The position numbers were made by a program, and so were the translations under genes. From Veillonella denticariosi JCM 15641 (lineage in GTDB: Bacteria > Bacillota > Negativicutes > Veillonellales > Veillonellaceae), in assembly GCF_002959855.1 (NCBI RefSeq), contig NZ_PPDB01000003.1, positions 434,001 to 498,000 of the forward strand: a stretch of 64,000 nucleotides of DNA. The letters are read 5' to 3'. Positions 9,695-18,959 of the stretch are shown here, piece after piece (position 1 is the stretch's first letter; the number at the start of each line of letters is the position of its first letter). Below the pieces are notes generated by a model. It was not told the DNA's origin and searched no databases. It saw only the letters and a program-made list of their open reading frames with translations.

Positions 9695-10477
9695 TCACTT
9701 GCTTTCACCGATATGATTAATCATATTCGCCATATATGCGGCACCGAATCCGTTGTCGATATTCACCACGGAAACGCCGCTGGCACAGGAATTAAGCATG
9801 GACAACAACGCCGTTACGCCGCCGAAAGCCGTTCCGTAACCGACACTGGTAGGCACGGCAATCACCGGAACATCCACGAGCCCGCCCACAACACTGGCAA
9901 GAGCGCCCTCCATACCGGCGATAACGACGATAACCTTGGCACTCATAAGCTCATCCAGATGATGAAGGAGACGATGAATGCCGGCCACGCCCACATCATA
10001 GATGCGCTGTACCGAATTTCCATAAAATTCCGCTGTCAAAGCACATTCCTCTGCCACATTATAGTCACTGGTACCGCCCGTCACAACCGCAATATGACTG
10101 CTTGTCGTTTCAACGGGCATATCACCGACGATGCCGATACGTCCGGCCTCATAATAATGTAGCGATACATGCATTTGCATGGTCTGTGATATCTGTGTTT
10201 GAATAGTCTCCGCCATCGCTTTCGGCAATCGTGTCACCAATATATTATCGATTCCGTTGGCTTTCATGGATTGGATAATGCCGACGACTTGTTCAACGCT
10301 TTTCCCTTCACCGTAAATAACTTCGGGTACGCCTTGGCGCACGGTGCGATGCAGGTCCACATGAGCATAGCCCAGATCCTGAAACGGTGCCTGCTTCAAG
10401 GTCATCAATGCCGTGTCGATATCGACAGTTCCATTTTTAACAGCCTCTAACAAAGTACGTACATCCTGACTCATCAT
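9695..10477 (-). CDS. larB: LarB, pyridinium-3,5-biscarboxylate mononucleotide synthase
   Basis: 260 residues with an N-terminal helical part and a PurE-like C-terminal domain (VVTGGTSDYNVAEEC, VVIAGMEGALASVVGGL and AVPTSVGYGTAFGG). LarB carboxylates and hydrolyses nicotinic acid adenine dinucleotide in the first step of nickel-pincer cofactor synthesis. Its start overlaps the larE stop in an ATGA arrangement, implying translational coupling. Two adjacent ATGs are possible starts and differ by one residue. Confidence 0.93.
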   Translation of the reverse strand: MMSQDVRTLLEAVKNGTVDIDTALMTLKQAPFQDLGYAHVDLHRTVRQGVPEVIYGEGKSVEQVVGIIQSMKANGIDNILVTRLPKAMAETIQTQISQTMQMHVSLHYYEAGRIGIVGDMPVETTSSHIAVVTGGTSDYNVAEECALTAEFYGNSVQRIYDVGVAGIHRLLHHLDELMSAKVIVVIAGMEGALASVVGGLVDVPVIAVPTSVGYGTAFGGVTALLSMLNSCASGVSVVNIDNGFGAAYMANMINHIGESK

Positions 10478-11217
10478 CGCACCTCTAAATCTAATAACAC
10501 CGCATCAAACAAAGGGCTCAACTGTTTTATTATGAGCTCCCTATATTGCAATACCTTTTCCAACTGTGATTGAGGCACCTGAATTTTAGCTATATTGCCG
10601 AGTAATCGTACGCGAAAGTCGGAAAATCCCAACGAAAAAAGATATCCTTCCGCCTCTTCCACCTTGCGAAGCCCGTCCTCTGTGATCCTCTGCCCCACAG
10701 GAAATCGCGTAGCAAGGCACGCATACGCCGGTTTATGCCACGTAAATAAACCCGCCTCATGTGATGCGTTTCGAATCATGGGCTTTGTCAGCCTGCACGC
10801 CCTAAGAGGAGAATATATGCGAAGTTCCTGAATCGCCTTCATGCCCGGACGGTCATCATACTCATCGCTCGCATTTGTACCGTCCGCCACATGGTGAAAG
10901 CCGTCATGATTCGCCGCCTCGATAATTGCATTAAATACATGCTGTTTACAGTAATAACAGCGATTATCCGGATTGGCGACAATCCTTTCATCCTTCAACG
11001 GGTCAACTGTTATTTCCTGTACCGAAACGCCCAGAGACGCGGCCAAACGCAATGCATCGGATCTTTCAAAATCCGGAACGAACGGAGATTTCACAAAATA
11101 AGGCTGCACCGTAAGACCCGCTTTCACAGCCGCATATAACAGATACGATGAATCGACGCCGCCGGAGAATGCGATAGCTAACCGCTCAAAGCGTTTTAAA
11201 TAATCAACCAGCTCCAT
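10474..11217 (-). CDS. larE: LarE, ATP-dependent sulfur transferase of the nickel-pincer pathway
   Basis: 247 residues from the ATG at 11217, which has GAGGAGG at proper spacing. An earlier frame extension has no site. The PP-loop SGGVDSSYLL near the N-terminus activates the substrate carboxylates with ATP. PAYACLATRFPVG holds the cysteine that is sacrificed in the Lactiplantibacillus enzyme. This copy also has a CYYC pair (NRCYYCKQHVF), so it has three cysteines of the kind associated with [4Fe-4S] LarE variants. Catalytic rather than sacrificial sulfur transfer is therefore plausible. Second gene of the larA-larE-larB-larC operon. Confidence 0.93.
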   Translation of the reverse strand: MELVDYLKRFERLAIAFSGGVDSSYLLYAAVKAGLTVQPYFVKSPFVPDFERSDALRLAASLGVSVQEITVDPLKDERIVANPDNRCYYCKQHVFNAIIEAANHDGFHHVADGTNASDEYDDRPGMKAIQELRIYSPLRACRLTKPMIRNASHEAGLFTWHKPAYACLATRFPVGQRITEDGLRKVEEAEGYLFSLGFSDFRVRLLGNIAKIQVPQSQLEKVLQYRELIIKQLSPLFDAVLLDLEVR

Positions 11218-11294
11218 CGACATCCTCCTCAAACCGTACAGATTCCAACATACACAATAAGATATGATTCATACTGAAGTTTCTAAACCATTTT

Positions 11295-12569
11295 CTACTC
11301 TACAATAACCGTGGTTCCGTTCGGAATAATCGTAATCGATGCATCCTCACCTTTAATTCCTCTCGCAATGGATACCGCTTCATCCAGCGTGGAGGCCGGT
11401 ATCATATGCATATCCCGTATCACCTGATGATCACAATCGGTCGTCACCACGATAACAGAATAATGATTCAAAATTCTTGCAAGAATCTGAATTTTCCATT
11501 GATACGGCTTTGTCTCATTCCTCGGAACACCGTGAATATCATCTAATATCTGCTGTGCACTGTCCATGCCCTTAATCGCATCGTACAAAGCCTGTCCGCC
11601 ATGTCCTTCTTTACAGGAAGCCGCCAGAATGATGACACCCCCGTCATTACAGGATGCCTCGGCCGCTGTCATCCCCTTTACGGATTGATAAATATTCTGA
11701 TCCGACGGATAGCCGCCATTACTGGTAATGACGATATCCGCAGGGATACGCTTCACCGACGATAAAGAACGGATAAATTCATACCCTTCTTTGTGAGCAT
11801 CTACGCAATCACCGGCAACAGCTTTGATGATTTCCTTTTTGCTGTCGATGACAACATTGAGAATAAACTGTAAATCGGCTTTTCTCGCGGCATACAGCAT
11901 ATCTTTATGAATCGGGTTTTCATCGATGATACCGGTCCGCGAAAACTCACTTTCAATAAATTCGGCACAATGATTGGCAAGAACAGTCACCTTAGATGCC
12001 ACACCGGGCAGTACCGATTTACGTCCGCCGGAAAATCCCGCAAAGAAATGAGGATTGATGAGCCCTTCCGCAATCAATAACTCCGTCTCTACAGCCAATC
12101 TGTTGATAATACATTTACCCCCTGACGGTAATGTACCGATTTCAACCATATTCGCATCATCCTCGGAATCATGATTGATCAACTTCTCATGATTAACGAT
12201 ATCCTCGCCGAAACGGGCGACCATTTCCTCATGAGTCATGGGCCTGTGAAAGCCTGTGGCAATCAGAATCGTAATATCAATTTCGGGATTCACGGCGCGG
12301 ATACGACGAAGCAAAATAGGCAATGTCACCTTGCTTGGCATCGGCCGCGTATGGTCACTCGTGATAATCACCATATTCTTCCTGCCTTTTACCAAAGCTT
12401 CCAACGAAGGACTGTTAACAGGATGGTCCAAAGCATACTCTACCAACTCGCTCTGACTCAACTCAGCCTGATACGAAGCCGCATTGGACTCCAACACGCC
12501 CGAAACGAAACGCTCATCAAGAGACACATTCAGCTTTTTATAATCATAAGGAAAAGTATACGTTTTCAT
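11295..12569 (-). CDS. larA: LarA, lactate racemase (copy 1)
   Basis: 424 residues from the ATG at 12569, which follows GGAGGG. A longer upstream reading has no site. LarA interconverts D- and L-lactate using the nickel-pincer nucleotide. The key residues fall at the same numbers as in the characterised enzyme: SDHTRP at 71-76, His108 in GFHRP, His174 in PHFFAGFSGGRK, Lys184 (cofactor attachment) and the nickel ligand His200 in ANHCAEF. It is the first gene of larA-larE-larB-larC-tauE, with 77 bp to larE. LarA homologues can act on other 2-hydroxyacids, so lactate is favoured by context but not proven. Confidence 0.92.
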   Translation of the reverse strand: MKTYTFPYDYKKLNVSLDERFVSGVLESNAASYQAELSQSELVEYALDHPVNSPSLEALVKGRKNMVIITSDHTRPMPSKVTLPILLRRIRAVNPEIDITILIATGFHRPMTHEEMVARFGEDIVNHEKLINHDSEDDANMVEIGTLPSGGKCIINRLAVETELLIAEGLINPHFFAGFSGGRKSVLPGVASKVTVLANHCAEFIESEFSRTGIIDENPIHKDMLYAARKADLQFILNVVIDSKKEIIKAVAGDCVDAHKEGYEFIRSLSSVKRIPADIVITSNGGYPSDQNIYQSVKGMTAAEASCNDGGVIILAASCKEGHGGQALYDAIKGMDSAQQILDDIHGVPRNETKPYQWKIQILARILNHYSVIVVTTDCDHQVIRDMHMIPASTLDEAVSIARGIKGEDASITIIPNGTTVIVE

Positions 12570-12683
12570 GATTAACCCTCCGTAGCCGCTAGAACTCATA
12601 TATGTTAAGTATAGCACCGAACCGTATAATCAATCTATAAAATCCACGTGAAAACAAACAGCTTTGAAGCCTTTCCCCCTCCC

Positions 12684-13089
12684 GGTTTCATGTGAAATGA
12701 GACACTCTCTATTAGAAGCTAATCATTTATTGCGTGCATTTCAATAAAAAACTCTTCGAAAAACGACTTAGCGCCGCAAGGGTAGAGCTTTAAATCCCCC
12801 TCTTGGTTTCATGCAAGGAGAGGCGCCATTAGAGACATTAATAATCGTTTTTTGTAAACAGTATTAGGACAATTGGCGCCTCTGTAGCCGAAGTTTTATA
12901 AATAAATAAAATACACCGGCAGGAAAACGACTTAGCGCCGTAAGGGGTGGCTTTGGAGGCTTTCCTGCCGGTGTATTTTTCAATATATTAAGTTCATATC
13001 AATAAAACTTCGGCTACAGCCAACAATCTTACATACTGGACGCAAAAAACGATTTAGCCTCCTTGAGGCGCCCTCGTTCGCATGAAACC
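12684..13089. repeat. Array of inverted clcA 3'-end copies with conserved cores
   Basis: The segment at 12805-12926, read on the plus strand, resembles the minus-strand transcript of the clcA end and its 3' flank (13089 down to 12961). Shared blocks include GGTTTCATGC, GGCGCC, AATCGTTTTTTG, CTGTAGCCGAAGTTTTAT and the 19-bp terminator arm. A second, more decayed copy lies at 12684-12762. Each copy is followed by the core (ACGACTTAGCGCC at 12927 and 12763). The homology covers about 19 codons of clcA plus its stop. Together with 12570-12683, which shows nothing else, this fills the gap between larA and clcA. Confidence 0.75.
12908..12979 (-). terminator. clcA terminator with conserved 34-nt apical core
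   Basis: A 19-bp perfect stem (12908-12926 against 12961-12979) with T-rich ends on both strands encloses a 34-nt loop, ACGACTTAGCGCC...GGTGGC...GGAGGC. It is one of five hairpins in the window with this loop and unrelated stems. Confidence 0.8.
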
Positions 13090-14576
13090 TGCAACTCATC
13101 ACCGGCCTCAATCACCACATCCCGCAACGGCACGATATATGTCCCGTTTCGTCTGATGCTGACAATCAAAACCCCGTCCGGTACACTCAGGTCCTGCAGT
13201 TGTTTGCCGATATACGGTGCCACTACAGGTACCTTAGTCTGAAAGAAGGTTTGTACCGCTTCCAGATTGCTTTGTCTGCTCATAGCACGCAATAAGGAGT
13301 CATAAATTGGCGGTTCTTTCAACAATTCCGCTACCAGATAGGCAACAATGGTCACGATACCGATGGCGTAAATATTTGAAAAACTGTTCGTCATTTCAAG
13401 AACCAGCAGAATTGCTAAAATCGGGGTTCGCATTGCCGCCGCCAGCATACCGCCCATCGCACAAATGACGAACTGCGGCACATAATCACCGGAAATAAGT
13501 TGAAGTGACGACAGGAGGCTTTCACAAAAAGCACCGGTCGCCGCACCGATAACGAGCATGGGCAAAAAGATGCCCCCCTGCGCACCGCTGCCATAGCAGA
13601 ACGTGGTCAACAAAATCTTGCCCATGACGATGCCCGCAAGGAGCCACACCCCATGCGACTGAAATGCCAAATGCCCCACCAGATCATTGCCGCCGCCCAG
13701 CAACAGCTGCGAATCAAAGCCGATAGCCGCCACGGCGACAAATGTAATGACTAATTTCAAAAACCGGGAACATTTGAGCCAGTCAAAGAAACTTTTAAAC
13801 GCGAAAATCATTCGGCAGAAAAAGACGCCGCACAATCCCGTCAGCACGCCCACACCGAGAAGGGACGGGAAATATTCCAGAGGCATCCCCGTCGTCACGG
13901 AAAATCCCAGCGCCGGCTCGAGGCCGAAGATACTGACCGTAATGTAATTGGAAATCAACGCCGCCACAAAGGTAGGAATGACGAGGTACGGATAAAAACT
14001 CTTATGCACCTCTTCAAAAACGAACATCGCCCCCGACACGGGAGCGCTGAAGGCGGCAGTCAAGCCGGCCGCAGCACCGGCGGAGGTGAGTATACGCTGT
14101 TCCCGTAAACCTGAATTCATCCAGTAAGACACGATTTTACCGGCAGAGCCGCCGATTTGTACGGCCGGACCTTCCCGCCCCACGGAGAACCCCGCAAAGC
14201 CCGTCAACACACCGCCAATCATCTTGGATACAAACGTACGATACGGTTTCATATCGAACAAGCCCAGCATTTCCCCTTCAATTTGAGGAATACCGGATCC
14301 GCCGGACAACGGCGCCCACTGTAGCAGGCGATCCACGATAAAGGCAAATAAAATCATCCCTGCGAGCCAAATGAGCGCCCATTCGAGTGAAATTCCATCC
14401 ATCAGTCCCCAACGCACATGCTCCGATTCAAGGATTAAATAGCGATACGTGGCGCCGCCGAACCCGGCGATAACACCGACCAAGGCGCCTTTCAGAATCA
14501 ATTCGGATAACAGAATGCGATTCATGGACATATTCGCTAAGGTGGAACTGCGTTTATTCAATTTCCATAATTTCAT
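13029..14576 (-). CDS. clcA: ClC-family chloride transporter with C-terminal TrkA_C domain
   Basis: 515 residues. The ClC ion-path motifs are present: GSGIPQ, GREGPAVQIGG (with the gating glutamate typical of Cl-/H+ exchangers) and GAQGGIFLPML. The last ~85 residues (VVAPYIGKQLQDLSVPDG... AGDELQVSC) form a TrkA_C/RCK-like regulatory domain. The start ATG follows GGAGGGAC. GSGIP argues for chloride and against the fluoride-specific CLC-F branch. It lies between the two larA genes, on the same strand as the lar operon. A role in balancing charge or pH during organic-acid use is inference. Confidence 0.9.
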   Translation of the reverse strand: MKLWKLNKRSSTLANMSMNRILLSELILKGALVGVIAGFGGATYRYLILESEHVRWGLMDGISLEWALIWLAGMILFAFIVDRLLQWAPLSGGSGIPQIEGEMLGLFDMKPYRTFVSKMIGGVLTGFAGFSVGREGPAVQIGGSAGKIVSYWMNSGLREQRILTSAGAAAGLTAAFSAPVSGAMFVFEEVHKSFYPYLVIPTFVAALISNYITVSIFGLEPALGFSVTTGMPLEYFPSLLGVGVLTGLCGVFFCRMIFAFKSFFDWLKCSRFLKLVITFVAVAAIGFDSQLLLGGGNDLVGHLAFQSHGVWLLAGIVMGKILLTTFCYGSGAQGGIFLPMLVIGAATGAFCESLLSSLQLISGDYVPQFVICAMGGMLAAAMRTPILAILLVLEMTNSFSNIYAIGIVTIVAYLVAELLKEPPIYDSLLRAMSRQSNLEAVQTFFQTKVPVVAPYIGKQLQDLSVPDGVLIVSIRRNGTYIVPLRDVVIEAGDELQVSCERGRLKEAKSFFASSM

Positions 14577-14913
14577 ACTATGTCCCTCCGCCTCGAACTA
14601 TTTCGGTCCGCACGCTCCATACAGATTAATACTATGCCGCATTATAATACCTTAATATATTTATAGCATATATTTATAACGACCTGAAAATAACTGAATA
14701 TCTCAATTTATATTGAATGCATATATATTAGTTATATTCATAACTAGTATACTTGTCCGTATTCACTTTTTCAAGAATATTGATTGTGAAAGTATATCTA
14801 CGAGTTTGTACACTTGTGAAAGATTTTTGTCCTCTTTAAGCGGATTTTCATTTCTATAGAATACAATAAAAGTATATCGTTCTGTAGTTTGATATACGTA
14901 AGGAGCAACACCA
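14577..14913. other. Divergent promoter region between clcA and larA copy 2
   Basis: 337 bases, strongly AT-rich, with two copies of GTGAAAG (near 14786 and 14816). It must hold the promoters of both flanking genes, but no hexamer pair is convincing enough to call. The ribosome site AAGGAG precedes the larA copy. Confidence 0.5.
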
Positions 14914-16191
14914 ATGAAAACGTTTCACCTTCCCTATTCTAAAAGCACCGTTGATATTCAAATTCCAGAAGCACGGATTGCAGGCGTACTGGAATCCAGG
15001 GCACACTCATACAAACCTGAGCTTTCACAGGAAGAGCTCGTCGAAAGTGCATTGGATCATCCTATAGGGAGTAAATCATTAGAAGAGCTGGTAAAAGGAA
15101 AGTCAAATATGGTCATCATTACAAGCGACCATACGAGACCCGTTCCCAGCAAAATCACGATGCCGATTCTGTTACGCCGTATCCGCAGCGCAAATCCGTC
15201 CATAGACATCACGATTTTATTGGCAACAGGATTTCATAGACCGACCACAAAAGAGGAAATGATCGATAAATTCGGTAAAGATATCGTGGCCCATGAAAAA
15301 ATTGTAAATCATATTTCGGGAGATGCGTCCCAAATGGTCAAAATCGGGGTTCTCCCATCCGGTGGAGATTGCATTATCAATAAAATCGCCGTCGAAATGG
15401 AACTGTTAATCGCCGAAGGCTTCATTGAACCTCACTTCTTTGCAGGCTTCTCGGGCGGTCGTAAATCGGTACTTCCGGGCATAGCATCGGAGGTGACGGT
15501 CATGGCGAACCATTGCGCGGAATTCATCAACAGCGCCTATGCACGAACCGGTATCATTAAAAACAACCCGATTCATAAAGATATGGTCTACGCAGCGCGT
15601 ACGGCTAAACTCGCCTTTATTTTAAATGTTGTCATCGATGCCGATAAACACATCATCAACGCCTTTGCGGGTGATATGGAGGAAGCCCACGAAAAAGGTT
15701 GTGCCTTTGTATCCGATTTAGCCAGTGTGAAAGCCGTACCTGCCGATATCGTTGTCACTACTAACGGCGGCTATCCGTTAGATCAAAACATTTATCAGTC
15801 CGTAAAAGGCATGACAGCGGCCGAAGCTACTTGTAAGAAAAATGGCGTCATTATCATACTTGCCGCATGTAATGACGGTCATGGAGGCCAATCCTTATAC
15901 GAAAATCTGAAAAATGCGACTACACCGAGAGAATTACTCGACAGAATCGCCAAAGTACCGCGAAATGAGACGATTCCCGATCAATGGGAAATGCAAATTT
16001 TAGCTAGGATCTTAGATCAGTTCACGGTTATTGTCGTAACAGATCAATGCGATCCGCAAATGTTAACGGATATGCATTTAGAACACGCCTATAACTTTGA
16101 CCAGGCATTACAAACAGCAATGAAAAAGGTCGGTGAAGATGCCAAAATCACGGTTATCCCTGACGGTGTATCCGTGATCGTGAAACAATAA
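14914..16191 (+). CDS. LarA-family nickel-pincer racemase (copy 2)
   Basis: 425 residues, closely similar to the LarA at 11295-12569 over its whole length and with identical numbering of the key residues: DHTRP (His73), His108, His174, Lys184 and His200. The start ATG has AAGGAG upstream. It is transcribed alone and in the opposite direction from the lar operon, so it depends on that operon for cofactor but is regulated separately. It may be a second lactate racemase or a relative for malate or another short 2-hydroxyacid. The sequence alone cannot decide. Confidence 0.88.
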   Translation: MKTFHLPYSKSTVDIQIPEARIAGVLESRAHSYKPELSQEELVESALDHPIGSKSLEELVKGKSNMVIITSDHTRPVPSKITMPILLRRIRSANPSIDITILLATGFHRPTTKEEMIDKFGKDIVAHEKIVNHISGDASQMVKIGVLPSGGDCIINKIAVEMELLIAEGFIEPHFFAGFSGGRKSVLPGIASEVTVMANHCAEFINSAYARTGIIKNNPIHKDMVYAARTAKLAFILNVVIDADKHIINAFAGDMEEAHEKGCAFVSDLASVKAVPADIVVTTNGGYPLDQNIYQSVKGMTAAEATCKKNGVIIILAACNDGHGGQSLYENLKNATTPRELLDRIAKVPRNETIPDQWEMQILARILDQFTVIVVTDQCDPQMLTDMHLEHAYNFDQALQTAMKKVGEDAKITVIPDGVSVIVKQ

Positions 16192-16280
16192 CCCCCTTTA
16201 AGGTTGTCTGCCACAATGGCGCCTATAGGAACAAATCGGAATTTTTATAGTTAACATCTATACATTTCAAACAGTTCCAT

Positions 16281-16296
16281 GTGAAAGCACTTTCAC
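16281..16296. repeat. Inverted pair of the GTGAAAG motif
   Basis: GTGAAAGCACTTTCAC is an exact inverted pair of the window-wide GTGAAAG/CTTTCAC 7-mer with a 2-nt centre, in the intergenic region after larA copy 2. Confidence 0.6.
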
Positions 16297-16336
16297 TCGA
16301 ACTCCGACTTATAAAACATATATAATCACATAGAAA

Positions 16337-16412
16337 AAGGCTATACATAATCGCTCGGAACAGCCCTTTATTACAAAGTCCTGTTCATATAAATACGATT
16401 ATGTATAGCCTT
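16337..16412. terminator. Bidirectional terminator between larA copy 2 and fucO
   Basis: A 17-bp perfect stem (AAGGCTATACATAATCG at 16337-16353 against 16396-16412) encloses an inner GAACAG/CTGTTC pairing. It has A- and T-rich flanks and sits between convergent genes. Confidence 0.8.
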
Positions 16413-16456
16413 CTTTTTCTTAACCTGCAGATTTCATTAAAACCTTGTAGATCTTA

Positions 16457-17608
16457 TTAGAAAATGGATTGATAAATGCTCACAATATCTTCCAATGTCA
16501 CATCCCTAGGATTTCCCGGCGTACACGCATCATGTAAGGCCGATTCGGCGAGGAACGGAATATCTTCACGTTTCACCCCCGCTTCACCGAGTGATCTAGG
16601 AATGCCTACATCATCGGCTAATTGCTGAATAGCATCGATAGCAGCCTGGCGATACGTGCTTTCATCCATATCATCCACATCGGCAACGCCCATAACACGG
16701 GCAATCTCGCGATATTTATGTCCCGTTTCGGGAGCATTGAATGTAAGGACCGCCGTTAACAGCATTGCACAGGCCTTGCCATGCGGAATATCATATAATG
16801 CGCTTAACGGATGCGCCATGGAGTGAACGATACCGAGCCCTACATTGGAAAAGCCCATACCCGCAATATATTGCCCCACAGACATGGCTTCCCGACCTGC
16901 GTAATCACCGGCCACTGCGCTACGCAACGATCGGCTGATAATTTCAATCGCTTTTAAATGGAGCATATCCGTCAATTCCCAAGCACCGCGCGTAATATAT
17001 CCTTCGATAGCATGCACAAGCGCATCCATCCCTGTCGCGGCGCATAGACCGGTCGGCATCGATGCGGACATATCGGGATCCACGATGGCCACAATAGGAA
17101 TATCATGCGGATCGACGCAGACGAACTTGCGATTCTTTTCAACATCTGTAATGACATAGTTAATAGTCACTTCAGCCGCCGTGCCGGACGTAGTCGTGAC
17201 GGCGATAATCGGCAAGCACGGATTCTTAGTGGGTGCCAACCCTTCAAGACTGCGCACATCAGCAAACTCCGGATTTGTCATAATCGTAGCGATAGCCTTG
17301 CTCGTGTCGATCGGGCTGCCTCCGCCGACAGCGACGATAACATCTGCACCGGCCGTTTTGCAGGCTTCGACACCGGCTGTCACATTTTCTATGGTCGGAT
17401 TCGGTTTGATACCGTCATAAACAGCGTACTCAATACCTGCGGCATCAAGTAAATCCGTTACCTTCGTCGCCACCTTGAACTCAAATAAATCAGGTGTGGA
17501 TGTAACAAGAGCCTTCTTAAAATGACGATTCCTGATTTCATTGACGATTTCCTGTATCGCGCCCTGACCGAAATAAGACGTACCGTTTAATATCATTCTC
17601 TGAGCCAT
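16457..17608 (-). CDS. fucO: Iron-containing lactaldehyde reductase / 1,2-propanediol dehydrogenase
   Basis: 383 residues from the ATG at 17608, eight bases after TAGGAG. This is the length of FucO. The protein follows FucO closely: RMILNGTSYFGQGA at the start, GGGSPIDTSKAI for NAD, AEVTINYVITDVEKNRKFVC in the middle, and the iron-ligand region AMDALVHAIEGYITRGAW with HSMAHPLSALYDIPHGKA. It would reduce lactaldehyde to propane-1,2-diol or oxidise a related alcohol in the cytosol. It is an isolated gene with no fucose or rhamnose genes nearby, so the physiological substrate is uncertain. Confidence 0.88.
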   Translation of the reverse strand: MAQRMILNGTSYFGQGAIQEIVNEIRNRHFKKALVTSTPDLFEFKVATKVTDLLDAAGIEYAVYDGIKPNPTIENVTAGVEACKTAGADVIVAVGGGSPIDTSKAIATIMTNPEFADVRSLEGLAPTKNPCLPIIAVTTTSGTAAEVTINYVITDVEKNRKFVCVDPHDIPIVAIVDPDMSASMPTGLCAATGMDALVHAIEGYITRGAWELTDMLHLKAIEIISRSLRSAVAGDYAGREAMSVGQYIAGMGFSNVGLGIVHSMAHPLSALYDIPHGKACAMLLTAVLTFNAPETGHKYREIARVMGVADVDDMDESTYRQAAIDAIQQLADDVGIPRSLGEAGVKREDIPFLAESALHDACTPGNPRDVTLEDIVSIYQSIF

Positions 17609-17732
17609 ATACATCACTCCTAACGTATATAAAAACAAAACCGACAGAGGATTACTATACTTAGTAATTCTCCATCGGTTATGTAAACTCCTGTATATAA
17701 TTTTCATCACGTACTATAGATATGACACGAAC

Positions 17733-18892
17733 TTATGCATCCCGACTCATTTTCATGAGCAGAATCCGTTTCACCGACGCATTGAGGCGTTCCTGCGAGA
17801 TACGGCCGTCTTTGACGGCTTTCATCAGCCCATTATAGGCCTCCTGCATATGTTCGTATTCATGGCAGACCAGGAGTAAATCGCTGCCCGCCAAGATCGA
17901 CTGTACCGCCATTTCCGAAAATGCATAATGTTTCGCCAATGCGCCCATATCCATATCGTCCGTAACGACGACGCCGTTATAACCAATGTCCTTGCGCAGC
18001 CAATCCGTAATAATCGTCTTCGATAAACTGGACGGATGATCGGGGTCAATCTGCGGATACACTGCATGAGAAACCATAATCATGTATGTATTTGGTTTCG
18101 AATCTTTAATCAGCGATGCGAATACTCTTGTATCCTCTTGTGAAAGCACCTCTTTCGACACAGGCACTACACTGGTGTCCGCATGTAAATCCACATCCGT
18201 TTTACCGATACCCGGATACCCGGAAAATGCTTATAAGAATACAACAGTCCCGCCTCGTCATAAGCCTTTCCGACGGCGCCGGCATAGCGAATGACCTCGT
18301 CAGGATTCGTACTGAAAGAACGTCCATAGGTTAATCCCAAATCGGCATCCGGCGCAAAATTGATATTAAATCCTAAAGACTTAAGCTCTTCCCCTGACTG
18401 TTTCGCCAACGCCACCGTTTCAGAGATATCGCGCTGCCCCAGCTGTTCAGCAGGCGGTACCTTTACAAGCTTCTCCTCCATGCGCGCTACGGCGCCGCCC
18501 TCCTGGTCAATCCCGATAAACAGCGGTATCAAACCACCACCCTTAGCGGTCTTCTTTATATCCGTAATAAGCGTTCGCACCTGCTCCTTGGACTCCATAT
18601 TGCGGTCAAACAAAATAATACCGCCCACGCGATATTCGTTAATCATGAATTTCGCATCATCATTCAAGGTCGTGCCGTGAACGCCGATCATCAACAGCTG
18701 TCCCACCTTGTCCGAATCACTCATGGACGCCACCAGCTTATCCACCTTTTCTTCCGGTGAAAGCTCGCTTTGAGCCACAGACTCATACGTCACGGATTCC
18801 GAAGTGTGACTAAACGGATTCAAACCGCAACCGCCTAATACAAGCGATATACAGACGGATAAACCAATCAATAAAGAACGAAATAAACTCAT
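17733..18892 (-). pseudogene. nagZ: Frameshifted beta-N-acetylhexosaminidase (NagZ-like, GH3) lipoprotein
   Basis: Two overlapping frames together give one GH3 protein. The first (18892 to about 18215) has a lipoprotein signal ending LVLGGC, then IGVHGTTLNDDAKFMIN, FIGIDQEGGAVARM and YKHFPGI. The second (18194 to 17733) carries on with DLHADTSVVPVSKE and the nucleophile motif VVTDDMDMGAL. NagZ removes N-acetylglucosamine from peptidoglycan fragments during recycling. The break falls at an exact 8-bp tandem duplication inside the catalytic KHFPGIGKTDVD segment. Deleting one copy restores the frame. It may be a true mutation, a reversible switch or a sequencing error. Confidence 0.85.
18208..18223. 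repeat. 8-bp tandem duplication that breaks nagZ
   Basis: ATACCCGG occurs twice back to back on the plus strand. One copy reads through as HFPGIGKT in the minus-strand gene. Two copies shift the frame and give HFPGIRVSV. Confidence 0.85.
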
Positions 18893-18959
18893 AAAGCCCC
18901 CTTTTTTCTCAATATACTTATTGTCCTTTGAAACAGAAACCCTGTCAACTCCCTAAGGG

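Noticed and set aside
12684-13089. Diversity-generating retroelement template/variable repeat pair
   Set aside because: The copies differ from clcA by mixed substitutions and indels, not by adenine-specific changes, and no reverse transcriptase gene is present.
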